Below are positions 17,488-26,159 of a stretch of DNA of 48,464 bases, piece after piece. The notes beneath the pieces are model-generated. The model worked only from the letters and a program-made list of their open reading frames with translations. It ran no database searches and was not told the origin of the DNA. The position numbers and the translations under genes were made by a program. Every line of letters starts with the position of its first letter. The stretch's first letter is position 1. Source of the stretch: Runella sp. (GTDB lineage Bacteria; Bacteroidota; Bacteroidia; Cytophagales; Spirosomataceae); assembly GCA_023254175.1 (NCBI GenBank), contig JALQYJ010000137.1, positions 1 to 48,464 on the forward strand, given 5' to 3'.

Positions 17488-18528
17488 ATGCTAACAGAAC
17501 GCGTCAAAGAGATATACCAAGAAATTGAGCAGTTTGAAGTTGCTACCAAAGAGCAGTTAGAACAATACCGCCAACGATTTGTAGGACGAAAAGGAGCCGT
17601 AGAAGCCCTGTTTGAAGGGCTCAAAGACATTCCCAAAGAAGCCCGTCGTGCGGTAGGACAAGAACTGAACGCCCTCAAAAACTTTGCTACTGACCGTTTT
17701 ACTGCCATTCAAGCGGAGTTCGAGTCTAACGATGGTGGCAATGCTGGCCCAGCCATTGATTTAACCCTACCCGTTGCGGCAAACCAACTAGGCAGCATTC
17801 ACCCGCTTACGTTGGCGCGCGCCAAAATCATCGAAATTTTTGAGCGTATGGGCTTTAGCGTAGCCGACGGCCCCGAAATTGAGTCAGATTGGTACAACTT
17901 CACTGCGTTAAATTTTCCCGAAAACCACCCTGCCCGCGAAATGCAGGACACGTTTTTTGTGGCCAAAAACGCCGAAGACCCTACACAAGATATGCTGCTG
18001 CGTACGCACACCTCTAACGTCCAAATTCGGATGATGGAGCGCCAAAAGCCGCCTATTCGTGCGATTATGCCTGGGCGCGTGTATCGCAACGAAGCCATTT
18101 CAGCCCGTGCTCACTGCTTCTTTCACCAAGTAGAAGGGCTTTATATTGATAAGAACGTAAGTTTCAAAGACTTAAAAGATACCCTCTACCATTTCTCCAA
18201 AGAGATGTTCGACAAAGACGTTAAGATTCGTCTACGTCCTTCGTTTTTCCCTTTTACCGAACCTAGCGCCGAAATCGACATTTGGTTAGGAACCGACACC
18301 GAAGAGACCTACCGTCTCTCAAAAGGAACGGGTTGGGTAGAAATTGCGGGAAGTGGTATGGTTGACCCGAACGTATTGGTCAACTGCGGTATTGATCCCG
18401 AAGAATACACAGGCTTTGCGTTTGGAATGGGCGTTGAACGCATTGCCCAGCTCCGTTACGGCGTTCGCGACCTTCGTCTTTATTCTGAAAACGATGTTCG
18501 CTTCTTACGTCAGTTTGAAGGGGTTTAG
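17488..18528 (+). CDS. pheS: Phenylalanine--tRNA ligase alpha subunit
   Basis: 346 aa, the catalytic subunit of the alpha2-beta2 enzyme that charges tRNA-Phe. A coiled-coil N-terminal arm (residues 1-~90) precedes the class II core: HPLTLARAKIIEIFERMGF, motif 2 in GRVYRNEAISARAHCFFHQ, and motif 3 in GFAFGMGVERIAQLRYG. ATG 17488 (MLTERVKEIYQ) is chosen over the TTG at 17458, which overlaps the promoter box. pheT is not adjacent, as is common in Bacteroidota. Two related hairpins (18553-18570, 18583-18610) follow. Confidence 0.97.
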   Translation: MLTERVKEIYQEIEQFEVATKEQLEQYRQRFVGRKGAVEALFEGLKDIPKEARRAVGQELNALKNFATDRFTAIQAEFESNDGGNAGPAIDLTLPVAANQLGSIHPLTLARAKIIEIFERMGFSVADGPEIESDWYNFTALNFPENHPAREMQDTFFVAKNAEDPTQDMLLRTHTSNVQIRMMERQKPPIRAIMPGRVYRNEAISARAHCFFHQVEGLYIDKNVSFKDLKDTLYHFSKEMFDKDVKIRLRPSFFPFTEPSAEIDIWLGTDTEETYRLSKGTGWVEIAGSGMVDPNVLVNCGIDPEEYTGFAFGMGVERIAQLRYGVRDLRLYSENDVRFLRQFEGV

Positions 18529-18552
18529 AGAAAAAAACAGTGTTAGTTCAAT

Positions 18553-18610
18553 CGGGCTGTGAGCAACCCTTAGCACAAAGCGTGGGTCGGGTTGTGAGCA
18601 ACCCGACCCA
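18553..18610. repeat. Pair of GTGAGCAACCC hairpin repeats after pheS
   Basis: An imperfect copy (CGGGCTG-TGAG-CAACCC, 18553-18569) is followed by a perfect 12-bp stem (TGGGTCGGGTTG-TGAG-CAACCCGACCCA, 18583-18610). Both share the core G(T/C)TGTGAGCAACC, which recurs at 267-282 and in variant form at 26028-26051. The second may also terminate pheS and the leftward gene ending at 18630, though it has no T-tract. Confidence 0.65.
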
Positions 18611-18629
18611 TGGTAAGGCCCTAACTTTA

Positions 18630-19601
18630 TTATTCTACACTCAGCATAATCTTCCCAATATGCTCGCTGCTTTCCATCAAACGATGCGCCTCAGCGGCTT
18701 CTTCTAACGGAAACGTTTTATACAAAATAGGCACAAACACACCCGTTTCTATCAACGGCCATACGTGTTTTTCCACCTCGGCCGCCAACTGCGCCTTAAA
18801 CGCATCATCGCGCGGGGCAAGCATACTTCCCGTAATGGTAATACGCTTACTCATTACTTCCAAGATATTGAACTGAGACTCCGCACCACCTAAACTTGCA
18901 ATAAAACCCAAACGCCCATCGGGCCGTAGTAGTCGAATGTTTTTTGCAGTATAATCTCCCCCAACGTAGTCCAAAATCACATCCATTCCGTAGGGTTTTA
19001 GTTCCTCCAGAAAGTCCTGCGTTTTATAATTGATACAACGAACTGCCCCAAGCTCTTCGCAGAAACGGCATTTTTCATCGCTGCCTGCCGTAGCAAACGC
19101 TTGTACGCCAAACGCCTTTGCCAACTGAATCGCCGTGACACCAATGCCACTCGTGCCTCCATGAACCAGAAAATTTTCGCCAGTTTTCAGCTGCATTCGT
19201 TGAAATACATTACTCCAAACCGTCATGATAGTTTCGGGTAAACAGGCTGCCATCTCAAACGACATCCCAGTAGGAATAGGCAAACAGTGGGCGGCCTCGG
19301 CCAAAGCATACTCCGCATAACCTCCGTTTTTGATAAGCGCACACACTTTATCTCCCACTTTCCACTGCGAAACATTTTCTCCAATTTCGGCGATTACCCC
19401 CGCAATTTCTAGCCCTAATGGCGCTACAGGTGCTTGCGACGAAATCCCATAACGCCCTTGCCGCATCAAAATATCAGCACGATTTATGCCCGCAGCATAC
19501 ACGCGTACAAGCACCTTTGTATCAGTAGAATTAGGGACAGGGCGGTCTTCTAAAGACAACACCTCGGGGCCCCCAGTTTGAGTCACTATTATGGTTTTCA
19601 T
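18630..19601 (-). CDS. NAD(P)H-quinone oxidoreductase, PIG3-like zinc-independent MDR
   Basis: 323 aa. ATG 19601 (MKTIIVTQTGGPEVL) is the family-like start; an upstream in-frame ATG adds an unrelated 22-residue stretch. It is a medium-chain dehydrogenase/reductase of the quinone oxidoreductase class. The GroES-like N-terminus has AAGINRADILMRQGRY and GLEIAGVI; the Rossmann fold has the nucleotide motif HGGTSGIGVTAIQLA (GGTSGIG 148-154). Catalytic zinc ligands of alcohol dehydrogenases are absent, as expected for PIG3/TP53I3-like reductases. The gene stands alone and is divergent from the rhamnose block. Confidence 0.92.
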   Translation of the reverse strand: MKTIIVTQTGGPEVLSLEDRPVPNSTDTKVLVRVYAAGINRADILMRQGRYGISSQAPVAPLGLEIAGVIAEIGENVSQWKVGDKVCALIKNGGYAEYALAEAAHCLPIPTGMSFEMAACLPETIMTVWSNVFQRMQLKTGENFLVHGGTSGIGVTAIQLAKAFGVQAFATAGSDEKCRFCEELGAVRCINYKTQDFLEELKPYGMDVILDYVGGDYTAKNIRLLRPDGRLGFIASLGGAESQFNILEVMSKRITITGSMLAPRDDAFKAQLAAEVEKHVWPLIETGVFVPILYKTFPLEEAAEAHRLMESSEHIGKIMLSVE

Positions 19602-19677
19602 GGACGTAAAAATAAAAGATAAAAAAATATAAAAATAGTCCATGAAGGTACATGATACTCTCCCCAAAAACGTCTTC

Positions 19678-19685
19678 TACATTTG
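19678..19685 (+). promoter_or_regulatory. -7 promoter box for the rhamnose aldolase/dehydrogenase gene
   Basis: TACATTTG (TAnnTTTG) lies 51 bp before ATG 19737. It overlaps the spurious TTG start at 19683. Confidence 0.5.
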
Positions 19686-19736
19686 TACTATCAATCTCAG
19701 AACAGGTACTATATTTTTATAATCGCACAAAACACC

Positions 19737-21869
19737 ATGTCAGCGACTACCACGCAATTCAAACATGTGAGCTATCTTTGGGACGATGCCAAAGCCGCCG
19801 AACTTGCGGGCGACGAAGTAGCTCTTTTTATTTATCGTTCCAATATTTTGGGTGCCGACCTTCGCCTAACCAACTACGGGGGCGGTAACACGTCCGTTAA
19901 AATCACTGATAAAGACCCACTTACTGGCAAAGACGTAGAAGTAATGTGGATCAAAGGCTCAGGAGGGGACATTGGTACGCTCAAAAAATCAGGATGCGCG
20001 GCACTGTACGTGGAGCGTTTGAGAAATCTTGAAAATGTATACCGTGGAATAGAATTTGAAGATGAAATGGTCGATTTATTCAACCACTGCATCTTTGATT
20101 TAGCATCTAAAGCGCCATCTATTGACACCCCTCTTCACGGCTTTTTACCTTTTGCTCACATCGACCACCTTCACCCAGATGCTGCCATTGCCATTGCAGC
20201 AGCCAAAGACGGCAAAAAAATCACTGAAGAGTTGTTTGGTGGCGAAGTAGGCTGGGTAGGCTGGCAACGTCCAGGTTTTGAGCTTGGCCTTCAGCTTCGT
20301 GCTTGTTTAGAGGAAGCCGCGTCACGTGGGGTCAAACTACGTGGTATCATGCTTGGCTCACACGGCTTGTTTACGTGGGGAGATACCGCCTACGAAAGCT
20401 ACATCAATACCCTCGAAGTCATCGAAAAATGCGCCGAATACTTAGAAGCTAACTACGGCAAAACTCGTCCTGTGTTTGGTGGACAAAAAATCGAGAGCCT
20501 TTCTCTTGAAGCACGCACAAAACAGGCATCGAAATTAGCCCCAATATTACGTGGCTTCTGCTCATCCTATCGCACGATGGTCGGACATTTTACCGACGAT
20601 GCGCGCGTACTGGAGTTTATTAACTCAAATGATTTGGACAAATTGGCTCCCCTCGGAACTTCTTGCCCAGACCACTTCCTCCGCACAAAAATTTCTCCGT
20701 TGGTATTGGAACTTGTTCCTGACGAAGACCTATCGGACGTAGCGGCCATCAAAACTAAATTGACGCCTGCGTTTGAAGCCTACCGTGCGATGTACTCCGA
20801 CTATTACGAGGCGTGCAAACACCCTAATAGCCCTGCCATGCGCGACCCTAACCCCGTCGTGATTTTGTACCCAGGCGTGGGGATGTTTACCTTCTCAAAA
20901 AATAAAACAACGGCTCGTTTGGCCTCTGAGTACTACATCAATGCCGTCAACGTAATGAAAGGCGCGGAGGCAGTTTCAGAATATACGGCTTTGCCTCGCC
21001 AAGAGGCTTTTAATATTGAATATTGGTTATTAGAAGAAGCCAAGCTTCAACGAATGCCTAAGCCCAAGGCTTTGTCGGGACGCGTAGCGTTGGTGACAGG
21101 AAGTGCGGGCGGCATTGGTAAAGCTATCGCCAAAAAATTTGCGGAAGAAGGTGCCGTTGTCGTCCTTAACGACATCAACGAAGAACGCCTTGCTGGTGCG
21201 AAAGAAGAATTTGTAAAGAAGTTTGGCAAAGATGCCGTATCCACCACGCTTCTCAACGTGACCGATGCTGCCAGTATCGTAGATGCCATGGATGCCGCAG
21301 CGCTTGCGTTCGGAGGGGTTGACATCATCGTCAACAACGCAGGTATCAGTATTTCAAAACCTATCCAAGACCACACCCTTCAAGACTGGGATCGTTTGTA
21401 CGACATCCTTGTTAAGGGTCAATTCTTAGTGACACAAGCGGGGGTCGAAGTGATGCGTAAGCAAGGTTTTGGGGGCGATGTGATCAACATTGTAAGTAAA
21501 AACGCCCTTGTTTCTGGACCAAACAACGCAGGATACGGCTCAGCAAAGGCAGCCCAATTGCACTTGAGCCGCTTGAATGCCGCCGAACTAGGCGGAGATA
21601 AAATTCGTGTTAACACCGTTAACCCCGACGCTGTTATCGCTGATTCCAACATTTGGGCAGGTGGCTGGGCTGAAGGACGCGCCAAAGCCTACGGCATTAC
21701 TATCGAAGAACTTCCTGCCTATTACGCCAAACGTACGCTTCTCAACGAAGCTATCCTTCCCGACGATATCGCAAATGCGTGTTTCGCCTTCGTGGGAGGC
21801 TTACTCAGCAAGTCAACTGGAAACGTTTTAAACGTAGATGGCGGGGTAGCCATGGCATTTGTTCGCTAA
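19737..21869 (+). CDS. rhaEW: Bifunctional rhamnulose-1-phosphate aldolase / short-chain dehydrogenase
   Basis: 710 aa fusion. Residues 1-~440 form a class II aldolase domain with the zinc cluster HIDHLHPD (141-148) and GSHGLFTWG (207-215). It should split L-rhamnulose-1-phosphate into DHAP and L-lactaldehyde. Residues ~447-710 are a classical SDR with TGSAGGIG (454-461), NNAG (533-536) and Y600-x-x-x-K604, expected to oxidise or reduce the lactaldehyde. The arrangement matches Bacillus RhaEW and many Cytophagales homologues. ATG 19737 is used because the longer TTG start overlaps the promoter box. The isomerase and kinase genes follow on the same strand, each separated by a hairpin. Confidence 0.93.
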   Translation: MSATTTQFKHVSYLWDDAKAAELAGDEVALFIYRSNILGADLRLTNYGGGNTSVKITDKDPLTGKDVEVMWIKGSGGDIGTLKKSGCAALYVERLRNLENVYRGIEFEDEMVDLFNHCIFDLASKAPSIDTPLHGFLPFAHIDHLHPDAAIAIAAAKDGKKITEELFGGEVGWVGWQRPGFELGLQLRACLEEAASRGVKLRGIMLGSHGLFTWGDTAYESYINTLEVIEKCAEYLEANYGKTRPVFGGQKIESLSLEARTKQASKLAPILRGFCSSYRTMVGHFTDDARVLEFINSNDLDKLAPLGTSCPDHFLRTKISPLVLELVPDEDLSDVAAIKTKLTPAFEAYRAMYSDYYEACKHPNSPAMRDPNPVVILYPGVGMFTFSKNKTTARLASEYYINAVNVMKGAEAVSEYTALPRQEAFNIEYWLLEEAKLQRMPKPKALSGRVALVTGSAGGIGKAIAKKFAEEGAVVVLNDINEERLAGAKEEFVKKFGKDAVSTTLLNVTDAASIVDAMDAAALAFGGVDIIVNNAGISISKPIQDHTLQDWDRLYDILVKGQFLVTQAGVEVMRKQGFGGDVINIVSKNALVSGPNNAGYGSAKAAQLHLSRLNAAELGGDKIRVNTVNPDAVIADSNIWAGGWAEGRAKAYGITIEELPAYYAKRTLLNEAILPDDIANACFAFVGGLLSKSTGNVLNVDGGVAMAFVR

Positions 21870-21909
21870 AAAAAAATTGTTTTTTCATCATAGGTTAGTT
21901 TAATACTCG

Positions 21910-21943
21910 AATCTAACGCCTGAATTCAGGCGTTAGATTTTAT
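21910..21943 (+). terminator. Hairpin between rhaEW and rhaI
   Basis: A 30-bp perfect palindrome (AATCTAACGCCTGAA and its complement, 21910-21939) is followed by TTTT. It could fold as a tight terminator or 3'-end stabiliser between the two rhamnose genes. Confidence 0.8.
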
Positions 21944-21986
21944 CAGTATAACCTGTTTTTTTGACTTCTTCATACCAATTCTTACC

Positions 21987-23261
21987 ATGCAACTCGAAAA
22001 GTATAAAATACAACAGCATAACGATGACCTACTTACGAGACATCAACGCCGATTGAACTTCGCTGTTTCGGAAATTGAAAACGCCGAGGCCATCATCCAA
22101 AAACTAGTTGATTTTCAAATTGCCATTCCTTCTTGGGCATTAGGCACGGGAGGAACACGCTTTGGCCGTTTTGCGGGCGGTGGCGAACCTCGCAGCCTCG
22201 AAGAAAAAATCGAGGACGTGGGCTTATTACACGCTCTCAACCAAGCATCAGGCGCTATTTCTCTTCACATCCCTTGGGATATTCCAAAAGATGCCAAAGC
22301 GATTAAAACATTGGCAGCCCAACATGGCTTGAAGTTTGACGCCGTCAACTCTAATACCTTCCAAGATCAACCCGACCAAGCATTAAGCTATAAATTTGGT
22401 TCGTTACAAAACGTTGACAAAGGGGTTCGTAAACAAGCCATTGAGCACAACATCGAAGTAATTAAACACGGCATTGAGCTTGGTTCGGAATCGTTGACTG
22501 TTTGGCTTTCGGATGGCTCGTGTTTTCCTGGACAACTCAACTTCCGTAGAGCGTACCAAAATACCCTCGAAAGTCTGCACGAGATTTATGCGGCCATGCC
22601 CGACAACTGGAAGATGTTCTTGGAATACAAAGCCTACGAACCTAATTTCTATTCGACGACCGTGGGCGACTGGGGACAATCGTATTCGTACGTACAAAAA
22701 CTCGGTGACCGCGCTTATACACTCGTTGACTTGGGACACCACTTGCCCAACGCCAACATTGAGCAAATCGTTGCGCTTTTGTTGATGGAAGGCAAACTCG
22801 GCGGTTTCCACTTCAATGATTCTAAATACGGCGACGATGACCTCACAGCAGGGGCAATGAAACCGTACCAATTGTTTCTTATTTTCAACGAATTAGTGGA
22901 TGGCATGGATGCCCGTGGCATGAACCACGCTACGGATTTAGGCTGGATGATTGATGCCTCGCACAACGTCAAAGACCCGCTTGAAGATTTGCTTCAGTCG
23001 GTCGAAGGCATTATGATGGCCTATGCGCAGGCGCTTTCGGTCGATAGAAAGGCGCTTGAAGAAGCGCAATCCATTAGCGACGTGGTTCGTTGCCAAGAAA
23101 TCCTTCAAAATGCGTTCCGTACCGACGTTCGTTCAATCGTAGCCGAAGCTCGCCTTCGAGCAGGCGGGGCATTGAACCCGCTGGGGCTTTTCCGTCAATT
23201 AAAAGTGCGCGAAAACCTCATTGCCGAACGTGGTCTTAAAACTGTAGCGACTGGCTTATAA
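21987..23261 (+). CDS. rhaI: L-rhamnose isomerase (RhaI type)
   Basis: 424 aa TIM-barrel sugar isomerase converting L-rhamnose to L-rhamnulose with Mn2+. It resembles the Pseudomonas stutzeri/Bacteroidota RhaI rather than E. coli RhaA. Recognisable segments are IAIPSWALGTGGTRFGRF, SLHIPWD, the metal-site strand KMFLEYKAYEPNFYSTT, VDLGHHLPNANIEQI, GGFHFNDSKYGDDD and the late NHATDLGWMIDASHN. It starts 117 bp after the aldolase fusion; a hairpin fills the gap and another follows the gene. Confidence 0.94.
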   Translation: MQLEKYKIQQHNDDLLTRHQRRLNFAVSEIENAEAIIQKLVDFQIAIPSWALGTGGTRFGRFAGGGEPRSLEEKIEDVGLLHALNQASGAISLHIPWDIPKDAKAIKTLAAQHGLKFDAVNSNTFQDQPDQALSYKFGSLQNVDKGVRKQAIEHNIEVIKHGIELGSESLTVWLSDGSCFPGQLNFRRAYQNTLESLHEIYAAMPDNWKMFLEYKAYEPNFYSTTVGDWGQSYSYVQKLGDRAYTLVDLGHHLPNANIEQIVALLLMEGKLGGFHFNDSKYGDDDLTAGAMKPYQLFLIFNELVDGMDARGMNHATDLGWMIDASHNVKDPLEDLLQSVEGIMMAYAQALSVDRKALEEAQSISDVVRCQEILQNAFRTDVRSIVAEARLRAGGALNPLGLFRQLKVRENLIAERGLKTVATGL

Positions 23262-23271
23262 AAAATAAAAG

Positions 23272-23309
23272 AGACAATAGTTGCCCTCAGTGAAGTACAA
23301 CCATTGTCT
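23272..23309 (+). terminator. Hairpin between rhaI and the sugar kinase
   Basis: AGACAATAGTTG (23272-23283) pairs with CAACCATTGTCT (23298-23309), 11 of 12 positions, over a 14-nt loop. It begins 11 bp after the rhaI stop. Confidence 0.6.
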
Positions 23310-23448
23310 TAACCTGATAGCGTGAGTCAAAAACAGGGCAGTACTGGCGAAATTTATCCTTTATCCCTTATTTTAAAAGACAAAAACCTCACAAAGCAGC
23401 TATTATTGTTGCATTTATAGACATTATTGCTGGTTATAATCAAGACAA

Positions 23449-24855
23449 ATGAAAACTCCTGTTTGTGCCGTATTGGACATTGGTAAAACCAACAAAAAAG
23501 TATTTCTCTTTGACGAAAACTATCGTATCGTTTTGGAAAAATCGGGGCAATTTCCCGAAACGACCGACGAAGACGGCGACCCTTGCGAAAATGTTGACCT
23601 CTTGACCGATTGGGTAATTCAATCGCTCCAAGAAGTGTTATTGCTCGAAGAATACGACGTCAAAGCTATTAATTTTTCAACCTACGGGGCAAGTTTTGTT
23701 CACGTAGGCGAAGACGGCAAGCCCGTTGCCCCTTTGTACAACTACCTAAAACCGTACCCCGAGGCACTCAAGAAACAATTTTATGATACCTACGGCGGCG
23801 AACAGGAATTTTCTCGCAAAACGGCCTCTCCTATTTTAGGAAGCCTCAATTCGGGCATGATTATTTATCGCCTAAAGCATGAAAACCCTGCGTTGTTTGA
23901 AAAAATAAAGTACTCACTGCATTTACCCCAATACATCAGTTCATTGATTTCGGGGCAATTTGCTTCCGATATTACGAGCATTGGTTGCCATACCAACCTT
24001 TGGGATTTTGATACAAATGATTATCACGCTTGGGTGTCCAATGAGCAAATCGGGGATAAACTTGCGCCCATTCAATCCGCAGACGTGATTTCGACTCACG
24101 TGCTCAATGAGCAAGAGCGTATTGTGGGCGTCGGTTTACATGATAGCTCTTCAGCTTTGATTCCGTACTTGGTTAGCTTTTTAGAGCCCTTTGTATTGAT
24201 TTCAACGGGAACGTGGTGCATTAGCCTCAATCCTTACAATCATACGCCACTGACAGCCGAGGAGCTTCAATACGACTGTTTGTGCTACATGCAGTACAAC
24301 GGCAAGCCTGTGAAGGCATCGCGCTTGTTTGCGGGCTACGAGCACGAACAGCAAACCAAACGATTGGCGGCTCATTTCAACAAAGACCTTGATTTTTACA
24401 AAAAAGTGGCGTTTAATGCGGCCATCATTCACCAACTCAAAACGGAGAAAAAAAACGAAGGCATCGATTTTGAACGCCTCTCCAAACCTCCGATGACGGA
24501 AGGGTTGTTTGGAAAAAGAGATTTGTCCGCTTTTGAATCGTACGAACAGGCATATCATCAATTGATTTTGGACATTGTCAATCAGCAAATTATTTCGACG
24601 GAGTTGGTTTTAAGAGGCTCAACCGTCAAACGGATTTTTGTGGACGGTGGTTTTTCCAAAAACCCCATTTACATGAACCTGTTGGCGGGGGCTTTCCCTG
24701 ACCTAGAGGTATTTGCAGCGTCGGTCGCCCAAGCTACTTCATTGGGGGCGGCGTTGAGCATCCATCGCCATTGGAATACCAAAACCCTCCCTCCCGATTT
24801 GATTGATTTACGATTTTACAATGGGCACCTTTCCCTCGACGGATTGGCATTGTAA
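23449..24855 (+). CDS. FGGY-family carbohydrate kinase, probable L-rhamnulokinase
   Basis: 468 aa ASKHA-fold sugar kinase. It shows VLDIGKTNKKVFLFD (phosphate 1 loop), FSTYGASFVHV, the glycine-rich LISTGTWCISLNPYN (adenosine/phosphate 2 region) and IFVDGGFSKNPIYMNLL with SVAQATSLGAAL near the end. FGGY kinases phosphorylate ribulose, xylulose, rhamnulose and others. Position directly after the rhamnose aldolase and isomerase makes rhamnulokinase the best inference: it would supply rhamnulose-1-phosphate to the fused aldolase. A 187-bp gap with a hairpin separates it from rhaI, so it may have its own promoter. Confidence 0.88.
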   Translation: MKTPVCAVLDIGKTNKKVFLFDENYRIVLEKSGQFPETTDEDGDPCENVDLLTDWVIQSLQEVLLLEEYDVKAINFSTYGASFVHVGEDGKPVAPLYNYLKPYPEALKKQFYDTYGGEQEFSRKTASPILGSLNSGMIIYRLKHENPALFEKIKYSLHLPQYISSLISGQFASDITSIGCHTNLWDFDTNDYHAWVSNEQIGDKLAPIQSADVISTHVLNEQERIVGVGLHDSSSALIPYLVSFLEPFVLISTGTWCISLNPYNHTPLTAEELQYDCLCYMQYNGKPVKASRLFAGYEHEQQTKRLAAHFNKDLDFYKKVAFNAAIIHQLKTEKKNEGIDFERLSKPPMTEGLFGKRDLSAFESYEQAYHQLILDIVNQQIISTELVLRGSTVKRIFVDGGFSKNPIYMNLLAGAFPDLEVFAASVAQATSLGAALSIHRHWNTKTLPPDLIDLRFYNGHLSLDGLAL

Positions 24856-24874
24856 CCTTTCTCTATAAACCCCT

Positions 24875-24912
24875 AGCCGCCAGTTGGGGTCAAACCCGAT
24901 GGCGGCTTTTTT
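24875..24912 (+). terminator. Intrinsic terminator after the sugar kinase
   Basis: AGCCGCCA (24875-24882) pairs with TGGCGGCT (24900-24907). The loop contains an inner GGGT/ACCC helix, and a T-run follows. Confidence 0.85.
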
Positions 24913-24964
24913 ATAAAACGGATATTTCTACCCCCTACCCCCATCTCAACTGCCCGCTTCTTCG

Positions 24965-24972
24965 TACATTTG
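24965..24972 (+). promoter_or_regulatory. -7 promoter box immediately before hemE
   Basis: TACATTTG (TAnnTTTG) ends 4 bp before ATG 24977. With the usual spacing, transcription would start at or within the first codon, so the mRNA could be leaderless. Confidence 0.45.
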
Positions 24973-24976
24973 CAGC

Positions 24977-26008
24977 ATGGAATTACTACAAAATGACTTG
25001 TTTCTGCGTGCCGCACGCGGAGAAAAAACCGAACGTGTACCTGTTTGGATGATGCGTCAAGCGGGTCGAATTTTAGCCGAGTACCGTGCTGTGCGCGAAA
25101 AAGCGGGAAATTTCATCAAACTTGCTACCACACCCGAGCTTGCTGCCGAAGTGACAATCCAGCCCGTTGATTTGTTGGGCGTAGATGCGGCTATCATTTT
25201 TTCTGACATTTTGGTCGTTCCCGAGGCCATGGGATTGCCGTATGAAATGGAAGAAAAACGCGGCCCTGTATTCCCAAATGTGATTAAAACCACTGCCGAT
25301 ATCGACGCCCTGCGCATTGCCAACCCCGAAGCGGATTTAGGCTATGTGCTGGACGCCATCAAAATTGTGAAGCGCGACCTCAATGGCCGTGTTCCGCTCA
25401 TTGGCTTTGCAGGTGCCCCTTTTACTATTTTTTGCTACATGGTGGAAGGCCGTGGGTCAAAGACGTTTTCGGTTGCGAAAAAAGCCCTTTATGCCGACCC
25501 TGAGTTTTCACATAAGTTGCTTCAAAAAATCACCGATAGCACCATTGCGTATTTAAAAGCTCAAATTGCTGTAGGAGCTAACTTGGTGCAGATTTTTGAT
25601 TCATGGGCGGGAATTCTTTCTCCCGAGCAATACCGCGAGTATTCGTTGCCCTACATCAAACAAATCTGCGATGCCATTACCGAAGCCCCTGTGACGGTCT
25701 TTGCCAAAGGCGCGTTTTTTGCCCGCCAAGAAATTGGACAATTGAACTGTTCGGTTGTAGGATTGGATTGGAATATGGACGCTGCCGAGTCGCGCGTGCT
25801 GATTCCCAATAAAACCCTTCAAGGCAACCTCGACCCTTGCGTGTTGTACGCGCCTTATGACCAAATTCGTAAAGAGGTACGCAAGATGATAGATACTTTT
25901 GGAAAACAACACTACATCGCCAACTTAGGACACGGCGTTTATCCTGACACCGACCCCGACAAAGTGCGTTGTTTTATCGACACCGTAAAAGAATATTCTA
26001 GTTTGTAA
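24977..26008 (+). CDS. hemE: Uroporphyrinogen decarboxylase
   Basis: 343 aa, the family length. It removes four acetate carboxyls from uroporphyrinogen III to give coproporphyrinogen III in haem synthesis. The signature [16 protein letters not shown] (22-37) contributes the substrate-binding arginines. [15 protein letters not shown] carries the catalytic Asp, [16 protein letters not shown] is the second family signature, and GNLDP and [10 protein letters not shown] complete the site. No other haem genes are adjacent. It follows a terminator and carries its own promoter box very close to the ATG. Confidence 0.97.
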   Translation: MELLQNDLFLRAARGEKTERVPVWMMRQAGRILAEYRAVREKAGNFIKLATTPELAAEVTIQPVDLLGVDAAIIFSDILVVPEAMGLPYEMEEKRGPVFPNVIKTTADIDALRIANPEADLGYVLDAIKIVKRDLNGRVPLIGFAGAPFTIFCYMVEGRGSKTFSVAKKALYADPEFSHKLLQKITDSTIAYLKAQIAVGANLVQIFDSWAGILSPEQYREYSLPYIKQICDAITEAPVTVFAKGAFFARQEIGQLNCSVVGLDWNMDAAESRVLIPNKTLQGNLDPCVLYAPYDQIRKEVRKMIDTFGKQHYIANLGHGVYPDTDPDKVRCFIDTVKEYSSL

Positions 26009-26027
26009 GCACTTTGCCCGCACAACT

Positions 26028-26051
26028 CAAGGGGTTGGGAGCAACCCCTTG
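26028..26051. repeat. GGTTGGGAGCAACC-type hairpin after hemE
   Basis: CAAGGGGTTG-GGAG-CAACCCCTTG is a perfect 10-bp stem beginning 19 bp after the hemE stop. It shares its core and the trailing '(C)TT(A/G)GCAC' with the repeat after pheS. There is no T-tract, so its role as a terminator is uncertain. Confidence 0.6.
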
Positions 26052-26159
26052 CACTAACCTATAAAAATTAACTCTTTTTAACGATTTTGGCACATACTTA
26101 TCATAGTTTGGAATCGTTTTTATATTAGAGCAGTTATTATCCCCAAACCCGCTAAAGCT

